Made by a program: the position numbers and the translations under genes. The notes under the pieces were generated by a model that saw only the letters and a list, made by a program, of their open reading frames with translations, made no database searches and was not told the DNA's origin. 64,000 nt of DNA from Wuchereria bancrofti (Eukaryota > Nematoda > Chromadorea > Rhabditida > Onchocercidae), in assembly GCA_005281725.1 (NCBI GenBank), contig SSBO01000012.1, positions 20,786,779 to 20,850,778 of the forward strand, given 5' to 3'. This document shows positions 61,268 through 64,000 of this stretch, piece after piece (the stretch's first letter is position 1; every line of letters starts with the position of its first letter).

Positions 61268-64000
61268 TTTCATCACTTAAAGAGTGATTATTGCATAAAA
61301 CACTCATAAAATTTAAGATATCAAAATATGTCAATTAAATTTGCTTGAGGAAATGGTAAAACTTCGGAAGTTCTAACTTTGCAATGTTCAAAATAAATTT
61401 TTAAAATAAATATGATCAATCTGGACTTGTTAATATGAAGAAAGCTGGAGAAAAAACTTGAAAAGCAAGCCTAATTTTAAGATATGTTTACGATTTATTT
61501 GTATATTTATCCCTATTTTGACTAAAATTATTTTTTAAATTACACTAATATTGAACATCTCTGGACGAAATCTTTAAAAAAAAACTCTAAAATTACAGAT
61601 ATATCAGTTGTGATGCATATATAACCATTGAAAATATTTTATTTATATGCTTATGTCACTCAGATAACCTTTTCAGGTGTCACTTGTGACAAAAGTTGGA
61701 CGAAATTTATGAAATTTTTCAAGTGCGATTATATATATGTCGAAAAAAACCGAAATATTTTTACAATATGATTATATCAAAATAATCAAAGTATTTCATA
61801 TTACAGAAATTTGTACTTCAAAAATTGTTATTTAAATAATTATCAGATAAGTGATTCATTATACAAGATTAAAACAATTATTTCAAATCAAAATGATGAA
61901 TCATTTATCCATTTTTAATCTTTCAGTTGTAACTAAACTAAGTTTTACATAATTATTTAGAATATTGTAATCTGTTAACAAAGACTATGTACATTGTTTA
62001 ATTATGTTATAAATCATTCCCAATTTTATTGTAATTTTACCCAATTTACTACGACAACCAAACTTATATTCAATGGTTCAAAGGTTACAAGGTCAATCGT
62101 CAAAGAAAGAAATCGATTGATCAAAATTATTTCTTTTTCATCCTTTTTCTTCCGGAAATTCATTTAGCTTAATGAATTTGAAATACTAATTGAACTTGGC
62201 TTATATTATCATTCAAAATTCGTTCGGAATAACTATGTCACAATAGGAATCTTTTTAACACACATAAAAAACTTTTAACTGATAAACTCTTTATCATATC
62301 CAGCTGAATCGTTCTTCCAGTGAAACACTGTGTCCTAATTATCATTTTTAGTTATTCTATTTTCGATTTTAATGAAGACAGCGCCAAAATAAATAAATCC
62401 AAAATCTGCAAAAGTTTTTGATTACTTCAATTCCTATTTTCATTGATTAATTGGAGACTGTCAATAGCTCGTAGCGATTTATTCATTTATCGCTAATTCT
62501 TTTTATGACCATATTTTATAAACATAATTTCGATTATTTCTCAAGTTTCATTTCTTTGATTTCATCGAGAAATTTTCTAGCTTTCCTTTTTTACTGATTG
62601 CGCGCTACTGATTGTACTGATAGATAACCCAGCTTCTAGCATTTAAATAAACTGTCGTAAACATTTGTTCATTTCTTGTTGATACAAAAATAAGTGTTTA
62701 TTGGTTTACATTATAAAGTAATTAGCAAATATACGACGCACACAGCGAATCGTAGGAGAAAATCGCTGAGAATTCGCAAAAATTTCGCAAGAATTAAGAT
62801 ATCGTTTAGTAGAGGTTTAATAGAACATGGAATGATAACGCAATTGAGAATTATAATTCTAATTCGTTAAAATTGGGAATGATTTATAACTGTATAAGAA
62901 AAAATGAAATGACGTATAAATGTGACAAAAATTGTAATTAAAAGGTTATGAAGACAGATGAAAAGTAAAGGATTATTATTTAACTTACTTAAAAAAAAGT
63001 TTAGAAAACAACTTAAGAAAAGTAAAAGATTATTATTTAGCTTATTTCCTTGTTATGCTATGTTGCCATAGTAATATCTATCTATCGCTCTGCATACCAT
63101 ATTCACTAATGATTTAAGCAATCAATAACTTAATTAAAACAATGATATAATCAAGATTATTTTCTGTTAATCATTGATAATTTGCAATCTAAGTATTACA
63201 AGCAAGCAAATTAGTTTAATTATTATAAGAGAATTCTTCAAGAGAAAGAAATAAAAGAAATATTTTCTGTGAATGAAATGATCTAATGTTATAAAATAAG
63301 TAAATTTACTCATAAATCAATTGAAAAAAATTGATTTGATAATTAATACAGTGATATTTCTATTCCAATATCATTGATAAAGAGTAAACTTTACTGCAAT
63401 AATCTGATTTCTCTTTTTTTTTTTTTCGATGATCAAGAATTATTGTTGAGATGGATGACTGTCTAAACTAAGGTATAAATTAATTAACTAGAATTTATAC
63501 TTATATAAGAAGGTAAAAGTATGATAAATGTTTTAATTGCAAAAAGTAAAGCGAAATTCTCATTACAATGAAGAAAATAATGATAATGGGAAATAGCTGA
63601 GATTAGTCTATTGCATTTCACTTTTTGACGACCTCATTGAATTGGTCATCTAGTGGAAGCGGAACTGTCACAGTTCTTGTTTTTTTCATTAGTTTTTCTT
63701 TCATATGTCTTTTATTTTTATTTTTTTTCTCTGTATTTTTCAATAGTTAAATATTAGCGCTAAATATTAGCAAGTATAAATTCATTGATTATAATAAACT
63801 GTATGATTACGTCTTCTACGTCATGACTGAATCATATTTGTTCGGATGTGTTTACTTAAAAACACAATATGAAGAGTTTATTTTGTGGCTATCACCTGTC
63901 GAGCTAATTTCACCTTTCCATGATGTATCTCATAAGCAGTTGCTAAATTTATGGATGGAATTTTCATTCTATCCTTTCATGATATTTGAAAAAATTTGTT
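61268..64000. other. no gene recognised; ift-81 upstream region
   Basis: About 2.7 kb of AT-rich sequence with no supported exon. I looked for a 14-mer X-box (the DAF-19/RFX site of ciliary genes) in the first few hundred bases upstream of ift-81 and saw no convincing match by eye. Confidence 0.45.

Noticed and set aside
1..64000. tRNA, rRNA, CRISPR, transposase, integrase or reverse transcriptase signatures
   Set aside because: None was recognised on either strand by eye. A covariance-model or profile scan would be needed to exclude diverged RNA genes.

Overview
The window is nuclear DNA of a nematode, most likely a clade III (filarial-type) roundworm. The evidence is strongly AT-rich sequence, genes split by roughly 50-1300 bp introns with short TTTTCAG/TTTTTAG acceptors, acceptor sites with no matching donor directly upstream of several start codons (typical of spliced-leader trans-splicing), and a LIM-homeobox gene that closely matches the nematode touch-neuron regulator MEC-3. 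The species cannot be named from the sequence alone. No bacterial, viral, CRISPR or transposase signatures were recognised.

Nine protein-coding genes were reconstructed exon by exon. Reading frames close across all proposed junctions, which is the main internal check. Left to right they are: (1) a GnRH/AKH-like peptide GPCR (minus, 5410-8510); (2) an SLC49A3/FLVCR-like 12-TM transporter (minus, 18708-23078); (3) ribosomal protein L7a/eL8 (plus, 24395-26379); (4) a short TAF6-like histone-fold protein (minus, 26942-28621); (5) a single-domain protein tyrosine phosphatase with all catalytic motifs (minus, 29433-33189); (6) mec-3 (minus, 34070-37935); (7, 8) a tandem pair of double BED-zinc-finger genes (plus, 41617-44412 and 45692-49224); (9) a dual-specificity-phosphatase-like protein with a degenerate P-loop (plus, 51140-53946). 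A tenth gene, intraflagellar transport protein IFT81 (minus, 55550-61252), closes the gene-bearing part.

The rest is gene-poor: 1-5.4 kb, 8.5-18.7 kb, 38-41.6 kb and 61.3-64 kb hold no recognisable gene. These stretches carry microsatellites, a 33-bp and a 21-bp minisatellite that are both open on the minus strand, a 48-bp coding-like duplication, and several long perfect or near-perfect inverted repeats (5039-5074, 29275-29310, 38131-38158).

There is no sign of a single pathway cluster. Some genes share a neuronal theme by known family role: mec-3 specifies mechanosensory neurons, IFT81 builds sensory cilia, and the GPCR is a neuropeptide receptor. The points most worth following up are the truncated TAF6-like histone-fold gene, the degenerate phosphatase, the tandem BED-finger pair with intron difference, and the hairpins.
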